From Actinobacteria bacterium OV450 (GTDB lineage: Bacteria; Actinomycetota; Actinomycetes; Streptomycetales; Streptomycetaceae), in the NCBI GenBank assembly GCA_001298555.1, contig LJCW01000065.1:20435-84434 (forward strand): DNA of 64,000 bases, read 5' to 3'. Numbering within the stretch: position 1 is the first letter of the stretch; each line of letters starts with the position of its first letter. Shown in pieces: positions 7,968 to 17,089 of the stretch. The position numbers and the translations under genes are program-made. A model generated the notes under the pieces. It was not told where the DNA came from, did no database searches, and worked only from the letters and a program-made list of their open reading frames with translations.

Positions 7968-8587
7968 GCGGTCTCCTGGGCGGCGGCGAGGTTGCTCAGG
8001 TAGACCATCAGCGAGAGCAGGGCGTCGCGGCACGACGCCCGGTTCCGTGCGTCACAGGTGACGATGGGCACGGATTCGCTGAGGGCCAGAGCAGTACGCA
8101 GATCCGGTAGGGGGTATTGCGGGGCCTCCGGGAAGGCGTTGACGGCCACGACGAACGGGACGCGGCGGTCTTCGAGTCGGGTGATCACCTCGAAACAGAC
8201 TTCGATCCTGCGTGTGTCGACGAGGACCACGGCGCCGAGCGCGCCCTCGAAGATGCCGTTCCACAGGAACCAGAAGCGTTCTTGTCCCGGCGTCCCGAAC
8301 AGGTAGAGGACCAGCTCCCGGTTGATGCTGATCCGTCCGAAGTCCATGGCGACGGTGGTGGTGTTCTTGCCTCCGGCGCCGGGGTTGTGGTCGATCCCCA
8401 CGCCCGCCTGCGTCATGGTCTCCTCGGTGGTCAGGGGCGGGATCTCGCTCACCGACCCGACCATGGTCGTCTTGCCGACGCCGAAGCCGCCGACGATCAC
8501 GACCTTGACTCCACTGGCGCCGTGAGGCAGCGGCGCATCGGTGTCGCGCGGGCCGGTGACCCGCGCATCAGAGCTTGCGTAGTCCAT
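7964..8587 (-). CDS. cvnD: Conservon small GTPase CvnD
   Basis: A 207-residue MglA/Ras-like GTPase: P-loop GGFGVGKTT (residues 33-41), switch II region LFGTPGQERF, and VAVNAF in place of the usual NKxD, a variation normal for this family. It is the fourth gene of the cvnA-B-C-D cassette, which by analogy with S. coelicolor conservons and S. griseus rarABCD forms a membrane-associated G-protein-like complex. Its 5' end overlaps cvnC by 20 bp and its stop overlaps the P450 start. Confidence 0.95.
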   Translation of the reverse strand: MDYASSDARVTGPRDTDAPLPHGASGVKVVIVGGFGVGKTTMVGSVSEIPPLTTEETMTQAGVGIDHNPGAGGKNTTTVAMDFGRISINRELVLYLFGTPGQERFWFLWNGIFEGALGAVVLVDTRRIEVCFEVITRLEDRRVPFVVAVNAFPEAPQYPLPDLRTALALSESVPIVTCDARNRASCRDALLSLMVYLSNLAAAQETA

Positions 8588-8924
8588 GGATCACCGCCTC
8601 CAGAAGGCCGCGCTCGGGGAAAGCCGCCACCGGCACGGGTGCGATGGCCTCGACCCGCTCGTCGTCGACGAGTTTGGAGAGCAGCGCGGTGACGACGCTG
8701 AACGGAAGGCTGAGGTAGGCCGATAACTCGGCCACCGAGAGCGGGTACGTGCACATGGAGAGGATGGCCGCCTGTTCGGGCTGCATCGCGGGCTCGGGCT
8801 CGGACCTCGCCGCGATGAGCGTGACCAGGTTGAAGGTCGTGGCCGTGGAACCCGGGCCACCCGTGATGACGTAGAGCGGGACCGGAGTGCCTTCATCCCA
8901 GGGGTCCTGGTCTTTTGATGTCAC
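8568..8924 (-). CDS. cvnC: Conservon DUF742 protein CvnC
   Basis: A 118-residue DUF742 protein with PLYVITGGPGSTATTFNLVTLI near the start and a predicted winged-helix-like core EQAAILSMCTYPLSVAELSAYL. It is the third conservon component, likely an adaptor between CvnB and the GTPase. The start overlaps the cvnB stop by 4 bp and the stop lies inside cvnD, so translation is coupled. Confidence 0.95.
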   Translation of the reverse strand: MTSKDQDPWDEGTPVPLYVITGGPGSTATTFNLVTLIAARSEPEPAMQPEQAAILSMCTYPLSVAELSAYLSLPFSVVTALLSKLVDDERVEAIAPVPVAAFPERGLLEAVIHGLRKL

Positions 8925-9343
8925 ATCGCCTGCCCGACGTCCTCACGGGGCGGGCTGGTCATGTGCTGGCCGATCCGGACCACCAACGTCCGCATGCGGT
9001 CGCCCAGGAGCCCGGCATCCACCTCCTGGTCGGCCAGCACCGCGAGATAAGCCCCGGGACCGGCCGCCATCAAGGAGAAATACCCGCCGTCGGCCTCGAT
9101 CCCGACCATCCGGGTCGAAGCGTCTCCGTGCGGGAACATCTGCGCGATGGCCCTCGCCAGGCTCTGGATGCCGGAGCATGCGGCGGCGATCGCGTCAGCG
9201 GTGTCGGGCGCCGTGTTCGCCTGCCCGATGCACAGGCCGTCCGACGACAGGACGACCACGTGTCGCACGTAGGGGACTCCGCCCACGAGCTCCTTGAGCA
9301 TCCAGTCCATGTTGGGCAGTGGCTGCACGTTACTCAACCTCAT
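8921..9343 (-). CDS. cvnB: Conservon roadblock/LC7 protein CvnB
   Basis: A 140-residue roadblock/LC7 (MglB-like) protein with the motif YVRHVVVLSSDGLCIG and a Gly-rich GIEADGGYFSLMAAG strand pair. Family members are GTPase-activating or scaffold partners of MglA-like GTPases such as CvnD. The start lies within the last 14 bp of cvnA. Coupling through the four genes implies a stoichiometric complex. Confidence 0.95.
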   Translation of the reverse strand: MRLSNVQPLPNMDWMLKELVGGVPYVRHVVVLSSDGLCIGQANTAPDTADAIAAACSGIQSLARAIAQMFPHGDASTRMVGIEADGGYFSLMAAGPGAYLAVLADQEVDAGLLGDRMRTLVVRIGQHMTSPPREDVGQAM

Positions 9344-10832
9344 CTGACGGTTCGCTGGGGGGAGTGGAAGATTCGGCGACGGACTTCTTCTCGCCGTTGA
9401 ACGCCTCCCACATCAGACCCGGCTGGCGGGAGGTACCCGAGGTGCCCCAGGAGGCAGTCGGAGCGACGGGGGGCGGAGGGGTCGCCAGTACGACCGGCTT
9501 GGGGACGGGCGACTCGCGTCGTCGTTGGGGAAGTCCGTTGGTGGTCTTCCTCGCCTCGCCGGAATCCATGACGGCGTCGCGTACCGGCGTCGGCGCCGGC
9601 CGGGACGGGACCGGGCGCACCGGGCGCTTGCGGACGGCCTCCTGCGGCCTCGCGACGGGCTGCGGCATCGTGGTGATCAGACGCCGGGGCACGAGGCCGA
9701 CGGCCCGTACGCCTCCGTAGGCGGACGTGCGCAGGTCGACCTCGCAGCCGTGCTCGTGGGCCAGCCTGCTGACGACGGGGAGGCCGAGCTGGGTGACCTC
9801 ACCCAGAGCCGAGAGCTGGATGCCCGACATGGCCTGCGCCATGACGCGTCCGATGTGCTCCCGGACCTCCTCGGTGAGTCCGACCCCGCGGTCCTCGATC
9901 TCGATGGCGATGCCGGAGGGCACCTCGCTCGCGGTCACCTCCACCGGGGTGTGCGGCGGCGAGAACGTCGTGGCGTTGTCGAGCAGCTCGGCGAGCAGAT
10001 GGATCAGCGGCTCGGCTCCCGAGCCGATCACGGCCACCTCCGTCACGGCCTGCAGCTTCACGCGGGGATAGTCCACGATGCGTGACATGGCTCCGCGCAG
10101 GATGTCGTAGAGCGGAATCGCCTTCGACCACTGCCGTCCGGGCCGGGCGTCACCCAGCACCGCGATGCTCGCCGCGAGGCGGCCGATCAGCGCGTTGCGA
10201 TGGTCGATGTCCTGGAGACCGCGGGAGACCACGACATCCGTACCGTGGAGGATCTGCATGGAGTGGAGATCCTTGGCGAGCTGGTGCACGATCGCCTGGA
10301 CCCTGCGCGCGACCGCCACAAGTGCCCGCTGGGAGGCGTCGCGTGTGTGCTCCTCGCCCTCGACGGCCTCAAGGAGCGTCTGCAGTGCACCCCTGAGCGC
10401 TTCGGTGAACTCGCCGTCGAGGTGGTCGCCGAAGGTGACGGCCTGCAGGATCTCCGACGCGGGGGCGCCCTTCTGCAGACGGGCGACGGCCGCGGGAAGG
10501 AGCTCTTCGGCGAGCCAGACCGCCGTCGCCCGCTGATCGGTCAGGCGTCCGATCAGCACGGCCTCGCGTTGTGCGTGGTACTCGTCGGCCTGGGCGCTCA
10601 CCTGTGCGTGGCGGGCCGCCTCCGCCGAGCGCAGCGGACGGGCGCTCTCGGCCGAGGTGATGAGCGTCAGGACGACGCCGGCAACGCCCCACCAGGCAAG
10701 TGGTGTCCGTATCTGTGCAGGGCAAATGAGCAACGCTATGGCCGAGGCTCCCGCCAGAACGGCGGGAGGAAGCAGCCATGCCCGGGTATCTGTGGTGGGC
10801 CGGGCTCTGGACATTGCACCTGCACGAAACAT
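9330..10832 (-). CDS. cvnA: Conservon sensor histidine kinase-like protein CvnA
   Basis: A 500-residue protein with two N-terminal membrane segments (residues about 18-60), a short cytoplasmic helical region, and an ATPase domain with N-box LLAELLDNATTFSPP and G1-box IEIEDRGVGL. A Pro-rich tail follows. The family resembles nitrate/sulfonate-sensing kinases but usually lacks a partner response regulator, and none is present here. Start alternatives are ATG 10832 (AGGGG six bases upstream) and ATG 10814; the first is kept. It heads the conservon operon. Confidence 0.93.
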   Translation of the reverse strand: MFRAGAMSRARPTTDTRAWLLPPAVLAGASAIALLICPAQIRTPLAWWGVAGVVLTLITSAESARPLRSAEAARHAQVSAQADEYHAQREAVLIGRLTDQRATAVWLAEELLPAAVARLQKGAPASEILQAVTFGDHLDGEFTEALRGALQTLLEAVEGEEHTRDASQRALVAVARRVQAIVHQLAKDLHSMQILHGTDVVVSRGLQDIDHRNALIGRLAASIAVLGDARPGRQWSKAIPLYDILRGAMSRIVDYPRVKLQAVTEVAVIGSGAEPLIHLLAELLDNATTFSPPHTPVEVTASEVPSGIAIEIEDRGVGLTEEVREHIGRVMAQAMSGIQLSALGEVTQLGLPVVSRLAHEHGCEVDLRTSAYGGVRAVGLVPRRLITTMPQPVARPQEAVRKRPVRPVPSRPAPTPVRDAVMDSGEARKTTNGLPQRRRESPVPKPVVLATPPPPVAPTASWGTSGTSRQPGLMWEAFNGEKKSVAESSTPPSEPSDEVE

Positions 10833-11540
10833 CAGGGGCCCCTATACGGTCTGAAAATGAGCGGACTGAGGCGATGTGGTGCGCCGAAAGGAACGACGGC
10901 CTCCAGTGGGGCGGATGTGCATGCTCCGATGGGGCCCGAGGGGTCGCTTCGAGAGGGCGCCGATGGTCGCTTCTCTTCGCAGCCACGCTCCGTCCGCGCG
11001 CACCACAGCGTCCATGACTCGCCGTGAGCGCAGCGCAACACATCGGGGAGCATAGTCAGTTCGGGTTCGTCATGTGACTTTGCCGTAATGACAGCCGCCA
11101 CCGGTCATTCCGAACCCATAAAACGATCAATCGCCCGCAGCTTAGGTGTAATGAAACGATCAGATTCTGACGTCCGTCCACTGCGGCTCCCGATTCCCGG
11201 CCCCCATCCGCCGCGTGGGTGCGCGCACCGAAACGGAGCGGAATCAGCCCCTGCCGGTCGCCGAGCCCCCAAAGTGGCGCGTTTTCGCGACCGTCGCACA
11301 TCTATGCGGCTCCTTGGCCTCACGGGACCGTGGCCGGGCCCGGTGCCGCGGCGCTGCACCGGGGTCTGCGGGCGTCGGCGCGACCGGCGCATGGCCGGAA
11401 CGGAAAAAGTTTTCCGCGAACGCCCATGGAAGAGCCGCCGGTTGGGAATGCTGCGGGTAATCTCCCGCCTCTGCTCGACTCTCCGTCACCACGTCGTCCG
11501 GGCGGGCCTTCCGTTCTGAGCTCTCGGGAGGTAACACGCC
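10833..11540. other. Divergent promoter region, no gene recognised
   Basis: This 708-bp spacer separates cvnA (minus) from the amidohydrolase (plus). Around 11040-11170 it is AT-richer (TTTGCCGTAATGACAG, CATAAAACGATCAATCG) and probably holds promoters for both directions. Open frames in it have flat third-position GC and no ribosome binding sites. GGGAGG at 11527-11532 belongs to the amidohydrolase. Confidence 0.5.
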
Positions 11541-12968
11541 ATGCAGACAACCCCCACTCCGCAGCCGGCCCGCAGCCGCCGCGAACTCCTCACCGGCCTC
11601 GGTGCGGCCGCCGCGGCCCCGCTCCTCGGTGGCACTGCCGGCTCGGCCCCCCGCAATCGCGGTGCCCACCAGCCGGCCCCGGCCGCCCGTACGATCCTGC
11701 TCCGGGGCGCCGCCCTGGTGCTCACCATGGACCCCGCGTCGGGCAGCGGCCCCCTCGGCTTGATGCAGAACGCCGACGTCCTGATGCGCAACGGTGCCAT
11801 CGCCGCCGTCGGCACGGCCCTCCAGGCTCCGCCCGCTGCCTGGGTGGTCGACGTCTCCGGCAAGCTCGTCATGCCGGGCTTCGTCGACGCCCACACCCAC
11901 CTCTGGCAGGCGGCGATCCGCGGAGGCTGTACCGACGGCAACCTCTTCGGATGGTTCGAACGTTGCACCGACCCCGCGCGCGGCCGGCTGACCCCCGCGG
12001 CGCTCCACAGCTTCGTGCGCCTCGCAGCCCTCGACGCCGTCCAGTCAGGCGTGACCACCCTCGTGGACTGGTCGGACATCTTCGTCTACGACCTCATCGA
12101 GAGCTACGTACGGGCCCTGGCCGGCACCGGGGTCCGGTTCACCTACGCGATGTTCCCGCCCAGACCCGACGCGGTGCTGGTCACGAAGGTGAAGAAGGAC
12201 CTCGTCGACCCGGTACCGCTCGGTGCCCTCCAGGTCGCCACGCACGCGGCGCGGGCAGCCCAGGACCTCAACCGCGCGCACTGGGAGGCCGCCCAGGAGC
12301 TGGGGGTCATGCTCAACTCCCACGTTCTGGAACGCCCGGAGCAGCGCGCGGACGATCCCATCGGAGTCCTCGCCGACATCGGCGCGCTGGGACCGCGGCT
12401 CCTGGTCAACCATGCGGTCCACCTGACCGACGAGGAGATCGCCGCTTTGGCGGACCATGACGCGCGGGCGGTCCACTGCCCTCTGAGCAACATGCGGCTG
12501 GCCTCCGGCGTCATGCGCCTTCCCGAGTTCAGACGGCGGGGGGTCAAGGTGGGGCTCGGGCTGGACGGCGGCACCAACGACACCTCGGACTTCCAGGCGC
12601 TGATGAAGACGGCGATCGGCCTGCAACGCGCCCGCGCCCTGAACGCCGGGGTGTTCCCCCAGGTGCCCGACGTCCTGCGGATGGCCACCCTGGGCGGCGC
12701 CGAAGCACTGGGCATCGCCGACCGGGTGGGCTCCCTGACCCCTGGCAAGCGGGCTGATCTGCTCGTCATCGACCCGGCGGCCCTGAACTTTGCGCCGCGC
12801 TTCGAGTGGGTCGGCCAGATCGTCTTCAACGGCCGGCCCGAGAACATCGACTCCGTGTTCGTGGACGGACGTCCGCTGAAGTTCGGGGGCGGACTCGTCG
12901 ACGTCGACACGAGCCGCGTGGTACGGGAGGCCGAAGCGGCGGCCACCCGCCTCCGCATGGCCGCATAG
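11541..12968 (+). CDS. Tat-exported ATZ/TRZ-family amidohydrolase
   Basis: A 475-residue metal-dependent hydrolase. The N-terminus RSRRELLTGLGAAAAAPLL is a twin-arginine signal. The catalytic domain shows GFVDAHTHLW (H118, H120), LNSHVLE, NHAVHLTDEE and GLDGGTND, the expected ligands for a mononuclear metal in ATZ/TRZ chlorohydrolase and cytosine-deaminase-like enzymes, followed by LTPGKRADLLVID. It likely deaminates or dechlorinates a heterocycle outside the cell, although export is uncommon for this family. A good GGGAGG precedes the ATG by 8 bases. Confidence 0.88.
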   Translation: MQTTPTPQPARSRRELLTGLGAAAAAPLLGGTAGSAPRNRGAHQPAPAARTILLRGAALVLTMDPASGSGPLGLMQNADVLMRNGAIAAVGTALQAPPAAWVVDVSGKLVMPGFVDAHTHLWQAAIRGGCTDGNLFGWFERCTDPARGRLTPAALHSFVRLAALDAVQSGVTTLVDWSDIFVYDLIESYVRALAGTGVRFTYAMFPPRPDAVLVTKVKKDLVDPVPLGALQVATHAARAAQDLNRAHWEAAQELGVMLNSHVLERPEQRADDPIGVLADIGALGPRLLVNHAVHLTDEEIAALADHDARAVHCPLSNMRLASGVMRLPEFRRRGVKVGLGLDGGTNDTSDFQALMKTAIGLQRARALNAGVFPQVPDVLRMATLGGAEALGIADRVGSLTPGKRADLLVIDPAALNFAPRFEWVGQIVFNGRPENIDSVFVDGRPLKFGGGLVDVDTSRVVREAEAAATRLRMAA

Positions 12969-13062
12969 GCAGCCACTGGGTCCTGTCCGGTCCGTCTCGC
13001 CGAGAGGAGAAGATGGTACGCGAGCGCCGCAGTGGCGCCGGGGGGTCCACAGAGGCGGGGCA

Positions 13063-13926
13063 ATGATCGAGGTCGGGCGGCAGGGCGCGTTCAGCGTCAA
13101 CTGTATTGGCATGGAGCGCCTGTCGTTCCCGTTGAGTTTCAGCGTCCACGAGGCAGAGGGGACGTGGAAGGTGGCCGCCGGCGCGGCGCAGGCGGGCGAG
13201 TTGGCCGACCTGCTCGGGGCTGCGGCGCACGGCTCGGTCGCGGTGGTGTCGCTGGAGACCAACTCCTTCCTGGACGAGAACTGGCAGATGCTGCGACCCT
13301 CACTCATCGCGGCCGATCTCGGCGTGCGGTGCACGGTCCACCCCCTGGGCCCCTGGGCGTCCGGCACGCACGGGCTCGCGGAGGAGATCCTCGTGATGGA
13401 CGGCGACCAGCTGCCCCGTCTCCTCGACGGCACCTGGCTTCCGTACGAGCTGACCCTGATCGACGTGCCCAAGGACGTGACCCCGGAACGCCTTGACGAA
13501 CTCGCCCTCGTGCTCGGCACGACCGACTTCGACGAGCCGCTCCTGAGCCGCCTGGGAGACTCCTCCCGGTTCTGGTTCTCCGGCCACGACGACTGCTACG
13601 TGCTGCTGGAAACCCGGGACTCCGCCCTGCCGGCCGCGGTTCTGGCCCGGCTGCTGACACTGCTGGCCGGCTCCGGAGTCGCCGCCCTCACGGACGGGCC
13701 CTCCGTACGCGTCCCCGAGCCCGGGCCATGGCTGCCCGAGCGGCTGATGGCCACTGCACCCCACTGGATCGGAGCCCTGGACACCGTCACCGAGGAGCTG
13801 GTGACGATCCGGCTGGCTGCCCTGCCGAAACCGTGGCGGCTGGACGTTCCGCTTCCGCAGCGGGCCGACCTGACGGCGGCGCTCGACGTACGGGACGGCA
13901 CCTGGCGGATCACCCCCGCAGGGTGA
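13063..13926 (+). CDS. Hypothetical protein
   Basis: A 287-residue soluble protein starting MIEVGRQGAFSVNCIGMERL. No signal peptide, membrane segment or recognised motif is visible; codon bias is strongly coding. The sequence is rich in short beta-strand and Leu-rich helical stretches (ELALVLGTTDFDEPLLSRLGD). It follows the amidohydrolase by 94 bp on the same strand and could share its transcript. The function is unknown. Confidence 0.75.
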   Translation: MIEVGRQGAFSVNCIGMERLSFPLSFSVHEAEGTWKVAAGAAQAGELADLLGAAAHGSVAVVSLETNSFLDENWQMLRPSLIAADLGVRCTVHPLGPWASGTHGLAEEILVMDGDQLPRLLDGTWLPYELTLIDVPKDVTPERLDELALVLGTTDFDEPLLSRLGDSSRFWFSGHDDCYVLLETRDSALPAAVLARLLTLLAGSGVAALTDGPSVRVPEPGPWLPERLMATAPHWIGALDTVTEELVTIRLAALPKPWRLDVPLPQRADLTAALDVRDGTWRITPAG

Positions 13927-14296
13927 CACCAGGAGCTGCCTCCGAAGGGGTTCCGGACGAGAACGGGACGGAGACGGGCCACACAGCGGGGCCGACGCCG
14001 TGCCGGCGTGCTACGCGGGCGCGGGCGGGCGCGCGGCGCCGGGAGGGGACGTCGCGGCGGCGCGCAGCGCAGGGCCGCTGTGGCCCCCGCAGCTCCGCAG
14101 TGAAAGAGGCCGGTCACCTGGCGCCGGAGGCAGGGACGACGCCGAAGGCGGTCGCGACGTCTCCGGTGTCCGCGCACCGGAGCCAAGGACGACGGGCCCG
14201 CGTGATCACGACGCCTCAGGGAACGCCGCGCCGGTCGCTACGCCGGTCGGCCCACGCCGAGCTGCGAGCCGGCTGGACCGTCCCTACCGTGACCGG
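13927..14296. other. Spacer with no gene recognised
   Basis: The 370 bp between the hypothetical protein and the carboxypeptidase is very GC-rich with no supported frame. Long open frames crossing it are extensions of neighbouring genes in other phases. A promoter for the carboxypeptidase is expected near 14200-14290 but not readable. Confidence 0.45.
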
Positions 14297-15508
14297 ATGA
14301 TCCTCAGTCCGTCCGTACGCAGGCTTCTCTCCCGTGCGGCCGCTCTGGCCGCCGGTGTGGGCGTCGTCTTCACGCCGTCGTTCGCCGGCGCGGCCCCGGC
14401 CGAGCCCGCGCCCCCGCGGGCAGCGGCTCCGCCGGACCCGGCTCTCCTGCACCGCCCCGGCGTCCACCTGCGGCCGCGCGAGGGCGCCCCCGCCCTACCC
14501 GGCGACATCTCCGCGCTGTCGTGGCTGGTGGCCGATGCCGGCAGCGGTGAGGTGCTCGCCGCCCACGACGCCCACCTGGGCCTGCCGCCGGCCAGCACCA
14601 TGAAGACGCTCTTCGCTCTGACCGCCTTGCCCCACCTTCCGCGTACCGGCACCCACACGGTCACCGACGCCGAACTCGCCGAGGTGGGCGAAGGCAGCAG
14701 TCTGGTGGGCCTCGACGCCGGCCGCACCTACCGGATCGCAGACTTGTGGAAAGGCGTCTTCCTCAGCTCGGGCAACGACGCCGTCCACGTCCTGGCCGAG
14801 ATGAACGGCGGCTGGACGCAGACGGCCGGGGAGATGCAGGCCAAGGCCCGCACCCTGGGAGCACGGGACACCCACGTCGTCTCCCCGGACGGCTACGACG
14901 CCGACGGCCAGGTGTCCTCCGCGTACGACCTCGCCGTCTTCGGCCGCGCGGGCCTCACCGATCCCGATTTCGCCCGGTACGCGGCACTGGCCGACGCCCG
15001 GTTCCCCGGGGACACGGACGCCGAGGGCCGGCCGAGCTGGACGTACGGCATCGAGAACACCAACCGGCTCCTCACCGGGGAGGACGGAGTCGAACGCTAC
15101 CCGGGCATCATCGGCATCAAGAACGGCTACACCTCCGGGGCCGGATTCACCCTCGTCACCGCCGCGCGGCGCGGTGGCCGCACCCTCCTGGTCACGGTCA
15201 TGAACCCCCAGCAAGGCGGCGCCTTCGCCGTGTACGACGAGGCGCGGGCCCTGATGGACTGGGGCTTCGCCGCCGCCGGACGGGTGGACCCCGTCGGATC
15301 GCTTCAGCCGCCGCGGGCCGCTGCGCCCACCCGCACCGGTCCGCCTCCCGTGGCCGCCTCCACGTCCTCCGCAGAGCCGCTCACCGGCTACGTGTGGTCG
15401 GCCGTCCTCCTCGCGGGAGCCGGCGGTGCAGCGACCGTCGTGTACCGTCTCCGACGCCGACCGCCGCACCGGGAGCCCGGTTCCAACGCAGGACCGGACG
15501 CCGGCTGA
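14297..15508 (+). CDS. Exported D-alanyl-D-alanine carboxypeptidase (class C low-molecular-weight PBP-like)
   Basis: A 403-residue protein with a signal peptide (residues 1-32, ending FAGA), SxxK motif STMK at S100, SSGN as second motif, and KNG in GIKNGYTSGAG in place of KTG. A Pro/Ala-rich linker and a C-terminal hydrophobic helix (TGYVWSAVLLAGAGGAATVVYRL, split here by the anchor) suggest membrane tethering. It trims D-Ala from peptidoglycan stem peptides. ATG 14297 is chosen because it starts the signal peptide; upstream frame has no start support. Confidence 0.9.
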   Translation: MILSPSVRRLLSRAAALAAGVGVVFTPSFAGAAPAEPAPPRAAAPPDPALLHRPGVHLRPREGAPALPGDISALSWLVADAGSGEVLAAHDAHLGLPPASTMKTLFALTALPHLPRTGTHTVTDAELAEVGEGSSLVGLDAGRTYRIADLWKGVFLSSGNDAVHVLAEMNGGWTQTAGEMQAKARTLGARDTHVVSPDGYDADGQVSSAYDLAVFGRAGLTDPDFARYAALADARFPGDTDAEGRPSWTYGIENTNRLLTGEDGVERYPGIIGIKNGYTSGAGFTLVTAARRGGRTLLVTVMNPQQGGAFAVYDEARALMDWGFAAAGRVDPVGSLQPPRAAAPTRTGPPPVAASTSSAEPLTGYVWSAVLLAGAGGAATVVYRLRRRPPHREPGSNAGPDAG

Positions 15509-15669
15509 ACTTCCGCCCGGCCTCTGCTGCGGGCCGTCCGCTCCGCGCTCCCACCCCGGCGGCCGCGGAGCGGGCTCCCGACCCGCCGGACTCCGGCTCC
15601 GCGGCGGCGGGCTCGGCGCGGTCCGTGACCGTCGGGTTCGGCGGCAGATGGGGATGAGGAGGGGCAGGG

Positions 15670-16107
15670 GTGAGGGATCTCGACGTCGTCAGGTTTGCGG
15701 ACCGGGCGCGGAGCGTATCGGTGGTCCTGGAGACCGCGGCAGGCGGCGGAGGACGCCACGGGGGCTGGCACGAGGCCGAGATCGTGATCGAGACGGGTTT
15801 CGTCGGCGCGCGCCTGCCCGTGCACTTCACCGACTCCGACCTCGCGGACCTCACCGCGTTCCTGGCTGCTCGGGCCGCCGCCGAGGAGGACGGTGCTCTC
15901 CCGGACGGCTCGGCCACCGACTGGCCGGCGGCGGGCCGAAGCGCCTACCTGCGGCTGCACGCCGCCGACCCGTTCGTGGTGGAAGTCCGCGACCCGGTGC
16001 AGAGCGGGGTGACGGTGACCGTGCCGCTGCAGCTGCGCGACGGCTGGGCCACCCGCGCCGCCTCCCGACTCGGCCGACTGCGTGCCGCGCTCGCCGACGG
16101 ACACTGA
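15670..16107 (+). CDS. DUF5959-like protein
   Basis: A 145-residue acidic soluble protein starting at GTG 15670 with GAGGAGGGG just upstream. The pattern DLDVVRFADRARSVSVVLE near the start, then EAEIVIETGFVGARLPVHFTDSDLADL, matches DUF5959 proteins common in Streptomyces. No function is known. It is followed by a strong bidirectional terminator. Confidence 0.7.
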   Translation: MRDLDVVRFADRARSVSVVLETAAGGGGRHGGWHEAEIVIETGFVGARLPVHFTDSDLADLTAFLAARAAAEEDGALPDGSATDWPAAGRSAYLRLHAADPFVVEVRDPVQSGVTVTVPLQLRDGWATRAASRLGRLRAALADGH

Positions 16108-16186
16108 GGGTGCGGTCGCCCGTATGCGGTGCACGGTCCGACACCGTGCCGGTGCCCCTCGGCGGAAATCAATGAAAACGGGTCGG

Positions 16187-16222
16187 AAATACCCCGGAAC
16201 GCATTCGCGTTCAGGGGTATTT
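16187..16222. terminator. Strong bidirectional terminator
   Basis: AAATACCCC pairs with GGGGTATTT around an inner stem GAACGC/GCGTTC with loop ATTC and one G-A mismatch. The A-run on one side and T-run on the other make it work as an intrinsic terminator in both directions, serving the DUF5959 gene (plus) and the exported protein (minus). Confidence 0.85.
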
Positions 16223-16251
16223 CGTGAACGGGCTGGTCGCCGAGAGACGGC

Positions 16252-16632
16252 TCAGCCGTCGTACCACCCGTACTGGGTAATCGTTCCGTGACCGCTACAG
16301 CTACCGCCGAAGTCCCAGAATCCAGGATTCTGCAGCGGGCCGTGGATGTCCGTGCCATCGCTGCAGTGGGTCCATGCCCCGGTGCGGCCGTAGTCGACGG
16401 TGACGGTCGCGCGCCACGAAACGCCGTTGAAGAAGTACGTGTTGAAACCGTGGTTCGGGACGTGCATCGGGGTGATCTTCCCAGGTACGGGAGCCTCCCA
16501 GACAACATGCTCCGTCACTTTCGTACCTGTCGGCGCGAGCGTCGCGGCCTGAGCCGTACCCCCGAACACGACTGTGCCGGCCAACGCCGCGGCGCCGCCG
16601 AGCGCGAGGGCGGTCGTCTTCCTGTTGCGCAT
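16252..16632 (-). CDS. Small exported protein
   Basis: A 126-residue secreted protein. ATG 16632 is preferred over an upstream in-frame start because AGGGGGG lies about 9 bases before it and it begins a clean signal peptide (MRNRKTTALALGG...GTAQA-A, cleavage near residue 34). The mature 90-residue domain has many aromatic residues and two Cys (THCSDG and GGSCSG) likely forming a disulfide. The family is not recognised; it resembles small beta-rich exported proteins of Streptomyces. Confidence 0.78.
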   Translation of the reverse strand: MRNRKTTALALGGAAALAGTVVFGGTAQAATLAPTGTKVTEHVVWEAPVPGKITPMHVPNHGFNTYFFNGVSWRATVTVDYGRTGAWTHCSDGTDIHGPLQNPGFWDFGGSCSGHGTITQYGWYDG

Positions 16633-17089
16633 GGACTGGTTCCCCCCTGGTTGGATTTGTTGTCTGCACGCTATTTCAGGTTCTCCGACAGGGTCAATGG
16701 CGCCTGAGGGGTCCGAATTGGCCAAAGAGATCGGCGAGGCAAGTGGAACCTTTTATTTGAATACCCGTCGAACGGCCTTTCCCTGATGGGTGCCGCGCCA
16801 TTCCCCTCGGTCCCCCGCGATCGGAATCCGGAGACCCGACGGGGGCGATGACAGGCGCTTCTGTCCCGGATGGCGCGGACCTGCTGGAACCACCGGTCGT
16901 GAGCCGGACACCACACCTCCGTTTTCATGGCCTTACGTCCGGTTCGGGGCGGTCGGGCCAGAGCCTCCGGTCCGTGTCCCGGCATGTGCTTGGGAGGGGC
17001 AGGACACAGGGCCCCGTTGAGTGGACGACGGGCGGCCGGCGTGACCGCCGTCCCGCAGGCCGTCGGCAGCCGTCGGTGTCAGACGCGGC
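16633..17089. other. Spacer with promoter-like AT-rich island
   Basis: The 457 bp upstream of the exported-protein gene contain an AT-rich patch at about 16740-16770 (CCTTTTATTTGAATACC) that may hold its promoter. No gene is supported. Confidence 0.4.

Noticed and set aside
6234..8003. A 589-residue plus-strand open frame opposite the P450
   Set aside because: It is the antisense phase of the P450 gene in high-GC sequence; it has no ribosome binding site and no family pattern, while the minus-strand P450 has all motifs.
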